Shown: one piece after another, positions 7,510-16,476 of the stretch
Numbering within the stretch: position 1 is the first letter of the stretch
How the letters are laid out: each line of letters begins with the position of its first letter
Origin: an uncultured Prevotella sp.
Lineage (GTDB): Bacteria > Bacteroidota > Bacteroidia > Bacteroidales > Bacteroidaceae
DNA length: 64,000 nt
Direction of reading: 5' to 3'
Assembly (NCBI GenBank): GCA_947167845.1
Contig: CAMVJQ010000002.1
Location: forward strand, 30,106 to 94,105
Position numbers and translations under genes: made by a program
Notes under the pieces: generated by a model
Databases searched by the model: none
What the model saw: the letters and a program-made list of their open reading frames with translations, nothing else
What the model was told of the DNA's origin: nothing

Positions 7510-8604
7510 CTATTTCTTGATGAACTTGCCGCGCCAGGTCTCATTGCTGTCCAGATAGTACAGCCACACATAGCCTTCGTCGTCGCCTTTGGCAACCAGC
7601 CTTTGCCCGGCTTGTAGTTCTGTCGGCAGACTGTATTTGCTGTTCTTGTGCCAGGAGATGCCCTGGTCTCGGCTTTCGTATATACTGCCATCACTCTGAA
7701 TGGCGAGAATTGCATCATTATGGTAGACAAGGCTGGTCATCTCTGCCGTCGGCAGGTAACCGGGATAATTCAGTTCGACAAGTTCGGAATTCATATTCAT
7801 GAGGCACACCCATGCACCGTTGTCGCCGTTATCGTCGGTGATTTTACGCCATACGGTATACATCTCGTCATAGAACTCGTCTTCCATCATGCCGATGAGC
7901 AGGTGATATGTGCCGCCGGGAACGGTGCTGATCGGGAAACTGACGTATTGGAAACTGGAGACTGGCATTAGTGAGACATCTTCTGTAAGCGCTATTTCCT
8001 CATCGCTCCAAGTCTGGCCATCGTCGATGGTCAGTTTGAATGTCCTGTCTTCCAGTTCCTTGACTGCTACACTTTTGATGTCAGGCGTCGTGTTTGGCAT
8101 CTTCTCCCATTTGAATCTGTTGTAGTCGCCTTTCTTGACGTTCACTTCCACGGTATAGGCGCGGTATTTCTGTAGTGTATTGTTGTAGGCACGGAATTCC
8201 CTCGGCGATGTGAAGTCGATGGAGTCAGTGCTGCTGTATGTTTTCAGTGAGTCGTTGTCTATGTTCTTGATGACGATATTCCCTGTATAGGTGCTCTTGG
8301 TCACTGACACCAGCACGTGCTTCAGGTCGCAGTCTTCAGGCAGCGAGTCGGTATTGTAAATCTTTCGCTGGTAGTGGTCGATGGAGAATGGATAACTTTT
8401 CACTGTCAGAGTGCTCTTGACGATGGTGTCGTTGCCATTTTTGTTAGTCGTTGGAGTATAGCGGTTGACGGCCGTGAGTGAGAAGCCCGTGATAGCGGTC
8501 TCGTTGTAATTGGCGACAGTTGTCGTGTCAGAGTCCTTAAGACACGAGACGAGGCCCAGCAGGATCACCATCAGGAGACAGAGCGTATTGATATATCTTT
8601 TCAT
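7510..8604 (-). CDS. lipoprotein with C-terminal exo-sialidase/BNR-like repeats
   Basis: The 364-residue protein starts MKRYINTLCLL and has a lipoprotein signal with lipobox GLVSC (Cys about residue 21). After the lipobox come Thr/Ser-rich beta domains (about 40-170). The second half contains SDGSIYESRDQGISWHKNS and GYVWLYYLDSNETWRGKF, which look like beta-propeller (BNR/Asp-box) blades; another Asp-box-like piece is TIDDGQTWSDEE. This arrangement resembles the DUF6242 family, but I cannot confirm that. It is the first gene of the envelope operon. An upstream in-frame TTG (8622) was not used. Substrate or partner unknown. Confidence 0.8.
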   Translation of the reverse strand: MKRYINTLCLLMVILLGLVSCLKDSDTTTVANYNETAITGFSLTAVNRYTPTTNKNGNDTIVKSTLTVKSYPFSIDHYQRKIYNTDSLPEDCDLKHVLVSVTKSTYTGNIVIKNIDNDSLKTYSSTDSIDFTSPREFRAYNNTLQKYRAYTVEVNVKKGDYNRFKWEKMPNTTPDIKSVAVKELEDRTFKLTIDDGQTWSDEEIALTEDVSLMPVSSFQYVSFPISTVPGGTYHLLIGMMEDEFYDEMYTVWRKITDDNGDNGAWVCLMNMNSELVELNYPGYLPTAEMTSLVYHNDAILAIQSDGSIYESRDQGISWHKNSKYSLPTELQAGQRLVAKGDDEGYVWLYYLDSNETWRGKFIKK

Positions 8605-8661
8605 CGATTTCTGAATTACCAAATTATTGTCAATGCAACCGACTTATGCCAATTGCGGCTG

Positions 8662-8669
8662 CAAATTTA
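8662..8669 (-). promoter_or_regulatory. -7 box of the eight-gene envelope operon (TAAATTTG)
   Basis: On the minus strand TAAATTTG followed by CAGCC matches the TAnnTTTG consensus, 57 nt before the lipoprotein ATG. No other promoter-like box was found down to murI, so the eight genes may be one transcript. Confidence 0.6.
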
Positions 8670-8761
8670 CGCACAATTCCTCAAAAATAAGTCATTTTCA
8701 CCTTATAATTAAAGAAAATATGTTATAATTTGACCGATTTTAAGTTAGTTTAGTGTTTTAA

Positions 8762-8801
8762 AACCAAAAAGAGCGTGGTATGAATCACTCACCCCACGCT
8801 C
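8762..8801 (-). terminator. intrinsic terminator of the 31-aa peptide gene
   Basis: On the minus strand GAGCGTGG pairs with CCACGCTC and is followed by TTTTT. It begins 3 nt after the stop codon of the small gene. Confidence 0.8.
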
Positions 8802-8804
8802 CTT

Positions 8805-8900
8805 TCAACGGACGTTGGTATGTATGAGTGTAAAAATACTCAATGCCATTGCCACAGCAACTGTTACCAGCATCATCGTTGTTTGAAAATCTAATAACAT
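8805..8900 (-). CDS. small membrane peptide (31 aa)
   Basis: This gene is too short for ordinary gene calling. The ATG at 8900 is preceded by AAGGTAAAGATT, a plausible ribosome-binding site, and the frame gives 31 residues ending THTNVR. About 20 residues in the middle (MMLVTVAVAMALSIFTLI) form one transmembrane helix with a short acidic/polar N-terminus and a basic end. A TAnnTTTG box lies 71 nt upstream and a rho-independent terminator directly after the stop, so it has a complete transcription unit of its own. It resembles single-span small proteins that assist transporters or kinases. The family was not recognised. Confidence 0.6.
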   Translation of the reverse strand: MLLDFQTTMMLVTVAVAMALSIFTLIHTNVR

Positions 8901-8970
8901 AATCTTTACCTTAAAAAATGTATTAACTACTAACCTAATGAATAACTTTGTAATCTCACGATCACGGATG

Positions 8971-8978
8971 CAAAGGTA
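8971..8978 (-). promoter_or_regulatory. -7 box of the 31-aa peptide gene (TACCTTTG)
   Basis: On the minus strand TACCTTTG followed by CATCC matches TAnnTTTG; it lies about 70 nt upstream of the peptide's ATG, leaving a leader of ordinary length. Confidence 0.6.
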
Positions 8979-8987
8979 CTAAGAAAA

Positions 8988-9015
8988 TGAAGAATGAAGA
9001 ATGAAGAATGAAGAA
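8988..9015. repeat. intergenic heptamer quartet (TGAAGAA x4)
   Basis: Four perfect TGAAGAA units lie between the peptide-gene promoter and the pckA terminator. The same four-unit array encodes the SusD-1 signal peptide at 18141-18168, and a variant lies inside regulator 2 (33589-33616). The following bases TTTGCT also occur after that variant. Confidence 0.9.
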
Positions 9016-9051
9016 TTTGCTGCCGCCATTCCTTCTTTTTGACTTATATCA

Positions 9052-9087
9052 AAAAAAGATTGGCTACGCCCGAAAGCGTAGCCAATC
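9052..9087 (-). terminator. intrinsic terminator of pckA
   Basis: On the minus strand GATTGGCTACGC pairs with GCGTAGCCAATC (12 bp) and is followed by seven T. Confidence 0.9.
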
Positions 9088-9119
9088 CTCTTATTTGTCG
9101 AAATTTCACTCTTCACTTC

Positions 9120-10733
9120 TTACAGTTTCGGACCTGCAGCGACGAGAGCCTTACCAGCCTCGTTGCCCTCGTACTTCTTGAAGTTCTTGATGAAGCGGCC
9201 AGCGAGATCCTTGGCCTTCTCCTCCCACTCGTCACGGTTCTGATAGGTGTCGCGAGGATCAAGGATGCCCCATGCCACACCATTGAGCTGTGTGGGAACC
9301 TCGAAGTCGAAGTAAGGAATCTTCTTGGTGGGAGCGTTCAGGATGTCGCCACCGAGGATAGCGTCGATGATGCCACGTGTATCCTTGATAGAGATACGCT
9401 TGCCAGTGCCGTTCCAACCGGTGTTCACCAGATAGGCCTTGGCACCGCTCTTCTCCATCTTCTTAACCAGTTCCTCAGCATACTTTGTGGGGTGCAACTC
9501 GAGGAATGCCTGGCCGAAGCAAGCAGAGAATGTAGGAGTAGGCTCGGTGATACCACGCTCTGTGCCTGCCAACTTGGCTGTGAAACCAGAGAGGAAGTAG
9601 TACTTGGTCTGCTCCGGAGTCAGGATAGATACTGGGGGCAGCACGCCGAATGCGTCGGCTGAGAGGAAGATCACGTTCTTGGCGTCAGGACCTGCGCTCT
9701 TGCCATTTACCTTCTTGGCGATCTTCTCGATGTGGTCGATAGGATAAGACACGCGGGTGTTCTCGGTTACGCTCTTGTCTGCGAAGTCGATCTTGCCGTT
9801 AGCGTCAACAGTGACGTTCTCCAGCAGGGCGTCGCGGCGGATAGCGTTGTAGATGTCGGGCTCGCTCTCCTTGTCGAGGTTGATGACCTTGGCATAGCAG
9901 CCGCCCTCGAGGTTGAACACACCCTCGTCGTCCCATCCGTGCTCGTCGTCACCGATCAACAGACGCTTCGGATCGGTAGAGAGCGTGGTCTTACCTGTAC
10001 CAGACAGACCGAAGAAGATGGCGGTGTTCTTACCTTCCATATCGGTGTTGGCAGAGCAGTGCATTGAAGCGATACCCTGCAGCGGCAGATAGTAGTTCTG
10101 CATAGAGAACATGCCCTTCTTCATCTCACCGCCATACCAGGTGTTGATGATGCACTGCTCACGGGTAGTGGTGTTGAAGGCAACACAAGTCTCTGAGTTC
10201 AGACCCAGTTCCTTGTAGTTCTCAACCTTTGCCTTTGAAGCGTTGTAGATTACGAAGTTAGGCTTGAAATTCTCCAGTTCCTCAGCGGTAGGCTGGATGA
10301 ACATGTTCTTTACGAAGTGAGCCTGCCAAGCAACCTCCACGATGAAGCGCACGGCCAGACGGGTAGCCTCGTTGGCACCGCAGAAAGCATCCACCACGTA
10401 CAACTCCTTGTTGCAGAGTTCCTTGATGGCAATCTCCTTAACCTTGGCCCAGACCTCCTCGCTCATGGGGTGGTTGTCGTTCTTATACTCCTCAGTGGTC
10501 CACCATACCTTATCCTCGCTCTGTGCATCCTTTACGATGTACTTGTCCTTAGGCGAACGACCAGTGTAGATACCAGTCATCACGTTCACGGCATTGAGTT
10601 CGGTGTTTACGCCCTTGTCGTATCCCTCGAGACCTGCCTTTGTCTCCTCTGCGAAGAGGTACTCATACGATGGATTGTGAGCAATCACGGTAGAACCCGT
10701 GATGCCATACTGAGTCAAATCTAACTTTGCCAT
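9120..10733 (-). CDS. pckA: phosphoenolpyruvate carboxykinase (ATP)
   Basis: The enzyme interconverts oxaloacetate and PEP plus CO2 with ATP/ADP. In succinate-forming Bacteroidales it usually runs in the CO2-fixing direction. At 537 residues it is normal length, with the kinase-1a loop [11 protein letters not shown], the metal-site segment [23 protein letters not shown], and the late motif [13 protein letters not shown]. It is a single-gene unit with a strong terminator and its own promoter about 55 nt upstream. A heptamer quartet (10804-10831) lies just upstream of the -7 box. Confidence 0.97.
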   Translation of the reverse strand: MAKLDLTQYGITGSTVIAHNPSYEYLFAEETKAGLEGYDKGVNTELNAVNVMTGIYTGRSPKDKYIVKDAQSEDKVWWTTEEYKNDNHPMSEEVWAKVKEIAIKELCNKELYVVDAFCGANEATRLAVRFIVEVAWQAHFVKNMFIQPTAEELENFKPNFVIYNASKAKVENYKELGLNSETCVAFNTTTREQCIINTWYGGEMKKGMFSMQNYYLPLQGIASMHCSANTDMEGKNTAIFFGLSGTGKTTLSTDPKRLLIGDDEHGWDDEGVFNLEGGCYAKVINLDKESEPDIYNAIRRDALLENVTVDANGKIDFADKSVTENTRVSYPIDHIEKIAKKVNGKSAGPDAKNVIFLSADAFGVLPPVSILTPEQTKYYFLSGFTAKLAGTERGITEPTPTFSACFGQAFLELHPTKYAEELVKKMEKSGAKAYLVNTGWNGTGKRISIKDTRGIIDAILGGDILNAPTKKIPYFDFEVPTQLNGVAWGILDPRDTYQNRDEWEEKAKDLAGRFIKNFKKYEGNEAGKALVAAGPKL

Positions 10734-10788
10734 ATTACTAATTCCTATTTTTAAGTTAATATTATCCTTGTTATTTTCTAATCGGCTG

Positions 10789-10796
10789 CAAAGTTA
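10789..10796 (-). promoter_or_regulatory. -7 box of pckA (TAACTTTG)
   Basis: TAACTTTG followed by CAGCC on the minus strand matches the Bacteroidetes consensus and lies 56 nt upstream of the pckA ATG. Confidence 0.7.
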
Positions 10797-10803
10797 CGAA
10801 ATA

Positions 10804-10831
10804 ATTCACAATTAGCAATTCACATTTCACA
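10804..10831. repeat. heptamer quartet upstream of the pckA promoter
   Basis: The units are ATTCACA, ATTAGCA, ATTCACA, TTTCACA. They cover the position where the -33 element of the pckA promoter would sit. Confidence 0.7.
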
Positions 10832-10871
10832 ATTATTTGCGCGCACACAATTCTTTTTAGGTTAAAGTATT

Positions 10872-10912
10872 TAAAAATAGATGTCGGAGTGACACTTTTG
10901 CCACTCCGACAT
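10872..10912 (-). terminator. terminator of the GH32-permease-fructokinase operon
   Basis: On the minus strand ATGTCGGAGTG pairs with CACTCCGACAT (11 bp, 10-nt loop) and is followed by CTATTTTTAAA. It lies 21 nt after the fructokinase stop. Confidence 0.85.
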
Positions 10913-10932
10913 AACAATTGAAAGGTCTGTTT

Positions 10933-11811
10933 TCAGCCCTTCAGCCGATCGGGGACTACGGGCATCGCTCCATTCTGCGTGCAGACGAAGGCGCTGACCT
11001 GAACAGCCGTCTTGTGAGCCTCGGGCACGGGCTTACCGTTGAGGATGCTGCCCACGAACGAACCCGTGAAAGAGTCGCCGGCACCCACGGTATCGGCTAC
11101 CTCTACCTTTGGGGTTTCCTGGAATGACATCTGTCCCGGCGTGAACACATACGAGCCGTTGGTGCCACATGTCAGCACCAGCATATCGAGGTCATACTTC
11201 CCGAGGATGAGCCAGCACTTGTTCTCAATGTCGAGACCGGGATAACCGAACATACGTCCGATGAGTACCAATTCTTCATCGTTGATCTTTAAGATGTTGC
11301 AGCGTTTCAGCGACTCCTTGATGACCTCCTTGGTGTAGAACTGCTGACGCAGGTTGATGTCGAATATCTTGATGCAGTCTGCGGGCGTGTCATCGAGGAA
11401 TTTGTGGATATTCTCTCGGCTAACCACGTTGCGCTGAGCCAGCGAGCCGAAGCAGACGGCACGGGCATTCTTGGCAATCTCCTTCATCTCATCGGTGTAG
11501 GGGATATTGTCCCAGGCCACGTTCTCTTTGATGTCGTAAGTAGGGATGCCATCACCTGTCAGTGTCACCTGTACAGTGCCGGTAGGATAGGGTACACTTG
11601 GCATCAGATAATTCAGACTGTGCTCTTTCAGAGCCTCAATGGTCTCTTCGGCCAGTTTGTCCTCGCCGAGTGCGCTGACGGCAATCGTATTGTCCATGCC
11701 AAGGAACTGTCCTGCGTGATAAGCGAAATTGGCAGGGGCGCCACCCAGTTTCTTTCCTTCGGGAAGTACATCCCACAGTGCCTCTCCGAGGCCTACGATA
11801 TATCTTTTCAT
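10933..11811 (-). CDS. fructokinase (PfkB family)
   Basis: It is an ATP-dependent cytoplasmic kinase predicted to make fructose 6-phosphate. The ribokinase-fold signatures are present: GGAPANFAYHAGQFLG near residue 23 and ADTVGAGDSFTGSFVG (catalytic Asp in GAGD) near residue 238. At 292 residues it is typical of bacterial fructokinases. It is the last gene after GH32-1 and the sugar permease (19-nt gap) and is followed by a terminator. This is the same gene content as the Bacteroides thetaiotaomicron fructan locus (kinase BT1757, permease BT1758), which supports fructose over ribose or other sugars as substrate. Confidence 0.93.
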   Translation of the reverse strand: MKRYIVGLGEALWDVLPEGKKLGGAPANFAYHAGQFLGMDNTIAVSALGEDKLAEETIEALKEHSLNYLMPSVPYPTGTVQVTLTGDGIPTYDIKENVAWDNIPYTDEMKEIAKNARAVCFGSLAQRNVVSRENIHKFLDDTPADCIKIFDINLRQQFYTKEVIKESLKRCNILKINDEELVLIGRMFGYPGLDIENKCWLILGKYDLDMLVLTCGTNGSYVFTPGQMSFQETPKVEVADTVGAGDSFTGSFVGSILNGKPVPEAHKTAVQVSAFVCTQNGAMPVVPDRLKG

Positions 11812-11830
11812 AAGTTTAAGTTATTTGGTT

Positions 11831-12991
11831 TTATGCATTTTTTACTTTATTGATGTAGGTGAAGAGATAGACGACACCGATGGCCATGACGACGACGGCA
11901 CCAGCCTGTCCGATGGCATCACTGGCGAAGCCCATCAGCAAGGGGAATACGGTTCCGCCGAAGAGTCCCATGATCATCAGACCGCTGACCTCATTCTGCT
12001 TCTGTGGCATTGAGGTGAGTGCCTGGGCAAAGCAGATTGAGAAGATATTGGAGTTGCCGTAGCCGACGAGGGCGATAGCCGTGTAGAGCATCCATTTCTC
12101 TGTGCCGATGAAGAGGCCGCACATCGAGAGGGCCATCATGCAGACACTGATAATGAAGAACGTGCGGTTGGGCAGTACGCGGAGGAAGAAGGAGCCCGTC
12201 AGGCAGCCAATCGTACGGAAGATGAAGTAGAGGCTGGTGGCGAAGGCAGCATCGTTGAGGGTCATACCCAAACGCTCCATCAGGATCTTCGGGGCAGTGG
12301 TATTCGTACCCACGTCAATACCAACATGGCACATGATGCCGAAGAACGACAGCAGCACGATAGGCGTGCCCAGCAGTTTGAAGCACTCGCCAAAGGTAGA
12401 GGCTTTGCCTTCCATCTTCTCTTCTTCGATAGGTGTCACACCCAGCAGCACTGTGGCCAGGATGCCTACAACGAAGTAGATGCCGAAGAGGATTCGCCAG
12501 TCATAACCGAAGGAAGGGATGACCTGTGTGGCACCCCACATGGCCAGATAGGGAGCGAGGAACGAGGCGATGGCCTTGATGAACTGGCCGAAGGTGAGTG
12601 TTGAGGCCAGGTTGCCGCCACCCATCACCGTCGATACCAGCGGGTTGAGTGAGGTCTGCATCAGGGCATTGCCGATGCCCAGCAGCGAGAAGGCGCATAG
12701 CATAATCGGGAAGTTCTCGCCAAAGAGTGGCAGCAGCAGCGACAGTACGGTCACCACCAGTGAGAGGAGTACGGTGTTCTTACGGCCGATCTTGTTCATC
12801 AGCATACCTGTGGGCACACTGAAGATCAGGAACCAGAAGAACACAAGGGAGGGGAAGATGTTGGCCACGGAGTCGGTCAACTGAAGGTCTTCCTTCACGT
12901 AGTTGGATGCAATGCCTACCAGGTCAACGAAGCCCATGGCGAAGAAGCAGAGCATCACTGGCAGAATCGCCATTTTGTTAGTCTTACTCAT
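11831..12991 (-). CDS. MFS sugar permease, probable fructose importer
   Basis: The 386-residue inner-membrane protein has about 12 membrane helices and belongs to the FucP/glucose-galactose-type major facilitator branch. Signatures include the loop MNKIGRKN after helix 2 and NALMQTSLNPLVS in helix 4. The second half repeats the pattern (SNIFSICFAQALTSMP). Its place between GH32-1 (21-nt gap) and fructokinase makes fructose, released by GH32, the likely substrate, with proton symport as in related permeases. Substrate is inferred from context only. Confidence 0.88.
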   Translation of the reverse strand: MSKTNKMAILPVMLCFFAMGFVDLVGIASNYVKEDLQLTDSVANIFPSLVFFWFLIFSVPTGMLMNKIGRKNTVLLSLVVTVLSLLLPLFGENFPIMLCAFSLLGIGNALMQTSLNPLVSTVMGGGNLASTLTFGQFIKAIASFLAPYLAMWGATQVIPSFGYDWRILFGIYFVVGILATVLLGVTPIEEEKMEGKASTFGECFKLLGTPIVLLSFFGIMCHVGIDVGTNTTAPKILMERLGMTLNDAAFATSLYFIFRTIGCLTGSFFLRVLPNRTFFIISVCMMALSMCGLFIGTEKWMLYTAIALVGYGNSNIFSICFAQALTSMPQKQNEVSGLMIMGLFGGTVFPLLMGFASDAIGQAGAVVVMAIGVVYLFTYINKVKNA

Positions 12992-13012
12992 GATTGTTAT
13001 AATTCTTGATTC

Positions 13013-14713
13013 TTAATTCTTAATTCCATAGATAGTGGCCTTTCCGCCCTTAACCTTCAGGATGCTGTAAGGTTCGGAGGGGAACACCAGGTTGGTCATG
13101 GCCATCTTGCCGTCGGCAGCGAAAGCCTCGATACTGCTGTGGTCGATGAAGATGCGCAGTTGTTTGAGCGCTCCGTGGGTGGGGGCGATGGTCTCAATCG
13201 GGAAGGCCTCGCTGAAACTTGTCATGCCGCTCTTCTTGCGGTCCATTGAGAAAGTCTGCTTCTGAGCGTCATACCTCATCACCACCTGCTCGCCCTTGGT
13301 GTTGGCCAGCGTCAGTTCCATTGTGCCTTTCACGTCGACCACCAGTTCGCAGGCGTCGGTCAGTTTCTTCTGCTTGGCACCGCGGATGGCATTCACCTCT
13401 TTCGAGGGCATCACGCCGCAGTAGGTCTCACCGCCGTCTGTAAACAGGTCGAGGTCGCGCGGCAGGGCATTGGCGGAGCGGAACTGCCTGGTGGGCACCG
13501 CACCGGCATACTGCCAGTTCGACATCCAGACGATAGCCACATGGCGGCCGTCGGGCGCATTGTCGAAGGTGACGGTGGCATAGTGGTCCTTGCCGTAGTC
13601 CATCCACTTCGTCACTTCGGGCTTCGACTCGCAGGTGAACTTATGGCCGTCGAACTGGCCTACGAAGTACTGGGTGGCACTGCCGCCGAAGGGACCGCCG
13701 GGGTTGATGTTACACAGCAGCATCCATTTCTGCTGGCCTGTGCCGCGCACGGGCAGAGGCATCATGTCGGGACATTCCCACACCCCGTCGTGGTTGCCGT
13801 ATTCACGGCCGAAAGCGCTCTCGTAAGTCCAGTCCTTCAGATTGGCTGACGAGTAGATATGCATCTCCTGACCGACGGCCAGCAGCATGATCCATTTCTG
13901 TGTGCCCTCGTGCCAGAACAAGTGCGGGTCGCGGAAGTCGGGCTTGTCGCTCACGATGACGGGGTTTTTCTCATATTTCTTGAATGTGCGTCCACCGTCG
14001 GTAGAGTAGGCCATCGACTGGGTCTGGCTCTCGGCGGCAGAGGTGTAGAAGGCGATGATGGCATCCTTGCCGTATCCGGCCGTGTTGTTCTTGTCCACCA
14101 CGCACGAACCGCTGAAGATGGTGCCGATGGCATCAGCCTCGATGGCTGTCGGCAGGGGCTCCCAATGAATAAGGTCGCGCGATACGCTGTGGCCCCAGGT
14201 CATATTCTCCCACTGCGAGCCGTAGGGATTCCACTGGTAGCAGAGGTGCCACTCTCCGTCCTTGTAGAACATGCCGTTGGGGTCGTTCATCCAGCCCCAT
14301 AGCGGGGTGTGATGGTAGGCCGGGCGGAACCGCTCGCGGTTGGTCGTGTCGAACGTGTCGCTGTACTTCATCTCCTTCCAGCAGGCGAAGTCCTTCACGT
14401 TGCCCGTCTGGCGGCGGTCGCCGTGGAAGATGATGTCGAGCGTCTGGCCGTCCTTCACCTCCAGCGGCACGAAATAGTCTACATTGTCTACTGCCAGGCG
14501 CACGTTCGGGCGACGTGTCGACTGGTTGTCCTTGCCGATGACGCGCACCTGTGCGTTTTCGGCCTTCTCCTCTACGGGCAGCAGCACATACTTCCTGCCC
14601 TGTTCCAGGCGGAGCATGGCGTGGTTGTCGCCAAGCACCTTGGGCTGCACCTGGGCACTGGCCGTTACGACTGTCAGCATGGCTGTCATCAGAGTCATCG
14701 TTAACTTTCTCAT
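13013..14713 (-). CDS. GH32 fructan hydrolase (levanase/inulinase type)
   Basis: The secreted 566-residue enzyme has a signal peptide ending TASAQ (about 21), an N-terminal beta module (about 25-115, DUF4980-like), a five-bladed GH32 propeller and a C-terminal beta-sandwich (about 440-566). Catalytic motifs are intact: WMNDPNG at 141-147 (nucleophile Asp144), RDP at 261-263 (transition-state stabiliser) and ECP at 313-315 (acid/base Glu). It cleaves beta-fructosides from levan, inulin or sucrose; linkage preference cannot be read. There is no lipobox, so it is probably periplasmic. It leads the operon with permease and fructokinase and has its own promoter and candidate operator. Confidence 0.95.
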   Translation of the reverse strand: MRKLTMTLMTAMLTVVTASAQVQPKVLGDNHAMLRLEQGRKYVLLPVEEKAENAQVRVIGKDNQSTRRPNVRLAVDNVDYFVPLEVKDGQTLDIIFHGDRRQTGNVKDFACWKEMKYSDTFDTTNRERFRPAYHHTPLWGWMNDPNGMFYKDGEWHLCYQWNPYGSQWENMTWGHSVSRDLIHWEPLPTAIEADAIGTIFSGSCVVDKNNTAGYGKDAIIAFYTSAAESQTQSMAYSTDGGRTFKKYEKNPVIVSDKPDFRDPHLFWHEGTQKWIMLLAVGQEMHIYSSANLKDWTYESAFGREYGNHDGVWECPDMMPLPVRGTGQQKWMLLCNINPGGPFGGSATQYFVGQFDGHKFTCESKPEVTKWMDYGKDHYATVTFDNAPDGRHVAIVWMSNWQYAGAVPTRQFRSANALPRDLDLFTDGGETYCGVMPSKEVNAIRGAKQKKLTDACELVVDVKGTMELTLANTKGEQVVMRYDAQKQTFSMDRKKSGMTSFSEAFPIETIAPTHGALKQLRIFIDHSSIEAFAADGKMAMTNLVFPSEPYSILKVKGGKATIYGIKN

Positions 14714-14753
14714 TTCAGTTTCTGGTTTTTATTATTCAACAAGTTTTATGCTG

Positions 14754-14761
14754 CAAAGATA
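14754..14761 (-). promoter_or_regulatory. -7 box of the GH32-1 operon (TATCTTTG)
   Basis: TATCTTTG followed by CAGCATAAAAC on the minus strand, 41 nt before the GH32-1 ATG, separates this operon from the SusC-1 unit upstream. Confidence 0.7.
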
Positions 14762-14812
14762 CAAGAAAAAACGCTATATTTATTATAAAATATGTTTCAA
14801 ATACTGATAAAA

Positions 14813-14849
14813 ATCGTTCATTGCAACATTTTTAGTTACAATGAACGAT
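14813..14849. promoter_or_regulatory. inverted repeat, candidate fructan-regulator operator
   Basis: ATCGTTCATTG and CAATGAACGAT form a perfect 11-bp inverted repeat with a 15-nt spacer, 52-88 bp upstream of the GH32-1 -7 box. A one-mismatch half site (ATCGTTCATCG) and the shared run AACATTTTT recur upstream of SusC-1 (21520-21561). This fits an operator for the AraC-type output domain of the nearby hybrid regulators. It could also form a hairpin, but no T-tract follows. Confidence 0.5.
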
Positions 14850-14875
14850 AAATATCAGGTGCTGCTGAAGCCCTT

Positions 14876-16426
14876 TTAGATTGACATCAGGTATTCAATG
14901 CAGTTCTTCGCCAGTTTCAGCACGTTTTCCTGACATGAGTTGTTCTTGGGGGTGGCGCTCTTGTCGGGCGTGCCGTCCTCGTTCTTCATCGAGAACTCGC
15001 AGCCGCCGTTGCCGATGCAGACCACGGTGCCCGCACCCTTCTGGAATCCCTCAGGTGCCAGTGGGGCACCCTTGGCCTCCCACACGTTCAACTGAGATAC
15101 CCATGCAGCCTGCGAATCCCACGTGCCGAGTGGATAGATGCCGTACTGCTCGGTGATCGTGTTGTAGCACTCCTCCGAGGTATTCTCAATACCGGTCAGT
15201 TGAGTGGGGATGTCGAAGAAGAGGCAGTTATGGTCTTCTGTCCAGCCCGGGCCTTTGAAGGCGATGGCGGCGAAGCACTGATCGTTGAGCTTCTCTGTCT
15301 GGATGCCGGCATAGATGGGATGCGACGAGAAGTCCTTCGAGAAGGAGCCTGTGTTAAGGCATACGCCCATCTTCCACGTGTCGGGATTCCAGCCGCCCTG
15401 GCCGGCACCGAAGGCGTTGCTCACGCCGCGCAGCAGCGATGTAGGCAGACGGTTGATAGTACCGATATAAGGCACAGCATGTTGCCAAAGGAGCAGGTTG
15501 CCGCCGTTCTTGACGTACTGTTCGATGCAGGGAGCGGCGTTGCGGGCAGCGTCGGAGAAGTTCCAGATGTCGTCATTGTTGCCGGTCTCCAGATCGCGCA
15601 GCCAGAAGAGCATGCGGTAGTCGGCGATGTCCTCCACGGTGCTGATGTTGCCGAAGTAGACGTACTCACCCTTCGGATAGTTCTCGTGGAACCACAGCCA
15701 TGCACTGGCCTCATCGTCGTCGCCACTGGCGAGGAGTTCCTCAGGTGTGGCATACTCAGAGAGGAATCCTGGCAGCTTACCACCGATCTTGGCCGATGCC
15801 TGGATAGGCAGTGCGCGGCCCTCGTCGTTCTGTGCAATGAGGGTGGCTTCCCAGCTTTCCTTCATCACCACGCCCTTCAGGGTGTAGGAGGTACCGGTGA
15901 CGGTGGTGTTGACCTCCTTCGAACCGTCGTTGTTGACCAGTTTCAGTATGTACGAGGTAGCGTCGGGGCTGGCAGTCCAGGTGACCTCCAGGTCGTGCTC
16001 GTCGTCGTTGATGTCCACCTGTGTCATCTTTAGTTCGGCAGGAGCCGTGGCACCTCGGCGGGTGTAGTTGGTCATAACGCCGTTGGAGAGGGCATCGCCG
16101 CTGGCATACTTGAAGAGGAACTCATAGAGCTGGTTGGTCTCCAGGTTCTTCAGTGTGAACGAGTTGCCATTGGTGGGCGTGAGGGCCTGCATCTGAGTGC
16201 CGTTCTTATAGACGGCCACGTTCATCACGGCTCCCTGCGTACCCTGCGGCCAGGTGAGGGTGTAGTCGTAACCATTGTCGCCGGTGAGCGCGCCGGTAAT
16301 CTGTGATGCGTCGGGCGTAGGAAGTTGCATCTGACCAGAGCCTGGCAGATCTCTGTCCTGGCAAGACGTCAGCGCTACACTGAGTGTCAAGCCTGCGAAA
16401 AGGCTTTTGAATATCTTGGTAATCAT
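14876..16426 (-). CDS. DUF4960 surface lipoprotein, fructan-binding (SusE/F position)
   Basis: The 516-residue lipoprotein (signal MITKIFKSLFAG, lipobox VALTSC, Cys22) has two fibronectin-like beta domains (about 45-125 and 130-215). A large C-terminal DUF4960-like domain follows (about 225-516) with Trp-rich stretches (SAWLWFHENY, GNLLLWQHAVPYIG, GAGTVVCIGNGGCEFS). It occupies the place of BT1761 in the B. thetaiotaomicron levan locus, after SusC and SusD. Predicted role: surface glycan-binding protein assisting capture. A glutamine-amidotransferase-like fold in the C-terminal part is possible but unproven. It closes the SusC-1/SusD-1 unit. Confidence 0.88.
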   Translation of the reverse strand: MITKIFKSLFAGLTLSVALTSCQDRDLPGSGQMQLPTPDASQITGALTGDNGYDYTLTWPQGTQGAVMNVAVYKNGTQMQALTPTNGNSFTLKNLETNQLYEFLFKYASGDALSNGVMTNYTRRGATAPAELKMTQVDINDDEHDLEVTWTASPDATSYILKLVNNDGSKEVNTTVTGTSYTLKGVVMKESWEATLIAQNDEGRALPIQASAKIGGKLPGFLSEYATPEELLASGDDDEASAWLWFHENYPKGEYVYFGNISTVEDIADYRMLFWLRDLETGNNDDIWNFSDAARNAAPCIEQYVKNGGNLLLWQHAVPYIGTINRLPTSLLRGVSNAFGAGQGGWNPDTWKMGVCLNTGSFSKDFSSHPIYAGIQTEKLNDQCFAAIAFKGPGWTEDHNCLFFDIPTQLTGIENTSEECYNTITEQYGIYPLGTWDSQAAWVSQLNVWEAKGAPLAPEGFQKGAGTVVCIGNGGCEFSMKNEDGTPDKSATPKNNSCQENVLKLAKNCIEYLMSI

Positions 16427-16430
16427 AATC

Positions 16431-16476
16431 TCTTCAATTTTTCAATTCTACAATTTTTCAATTCTTCAATTCTCAA
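16431..16476. repeat. octamer/heptamer array at the SusD-1/DUF4960-1 junction
   Basis: Units TCTTCAA, TTTTTCAA, TTCTACAA, TTTTTCAA, TTCTTCAA, TTCTCAA fill the 50-nt gap between the SusD-1 stop and the next start. This is an 8-bp variant of the TTTTCAA heptamer arrays. Confidence 0.75.
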
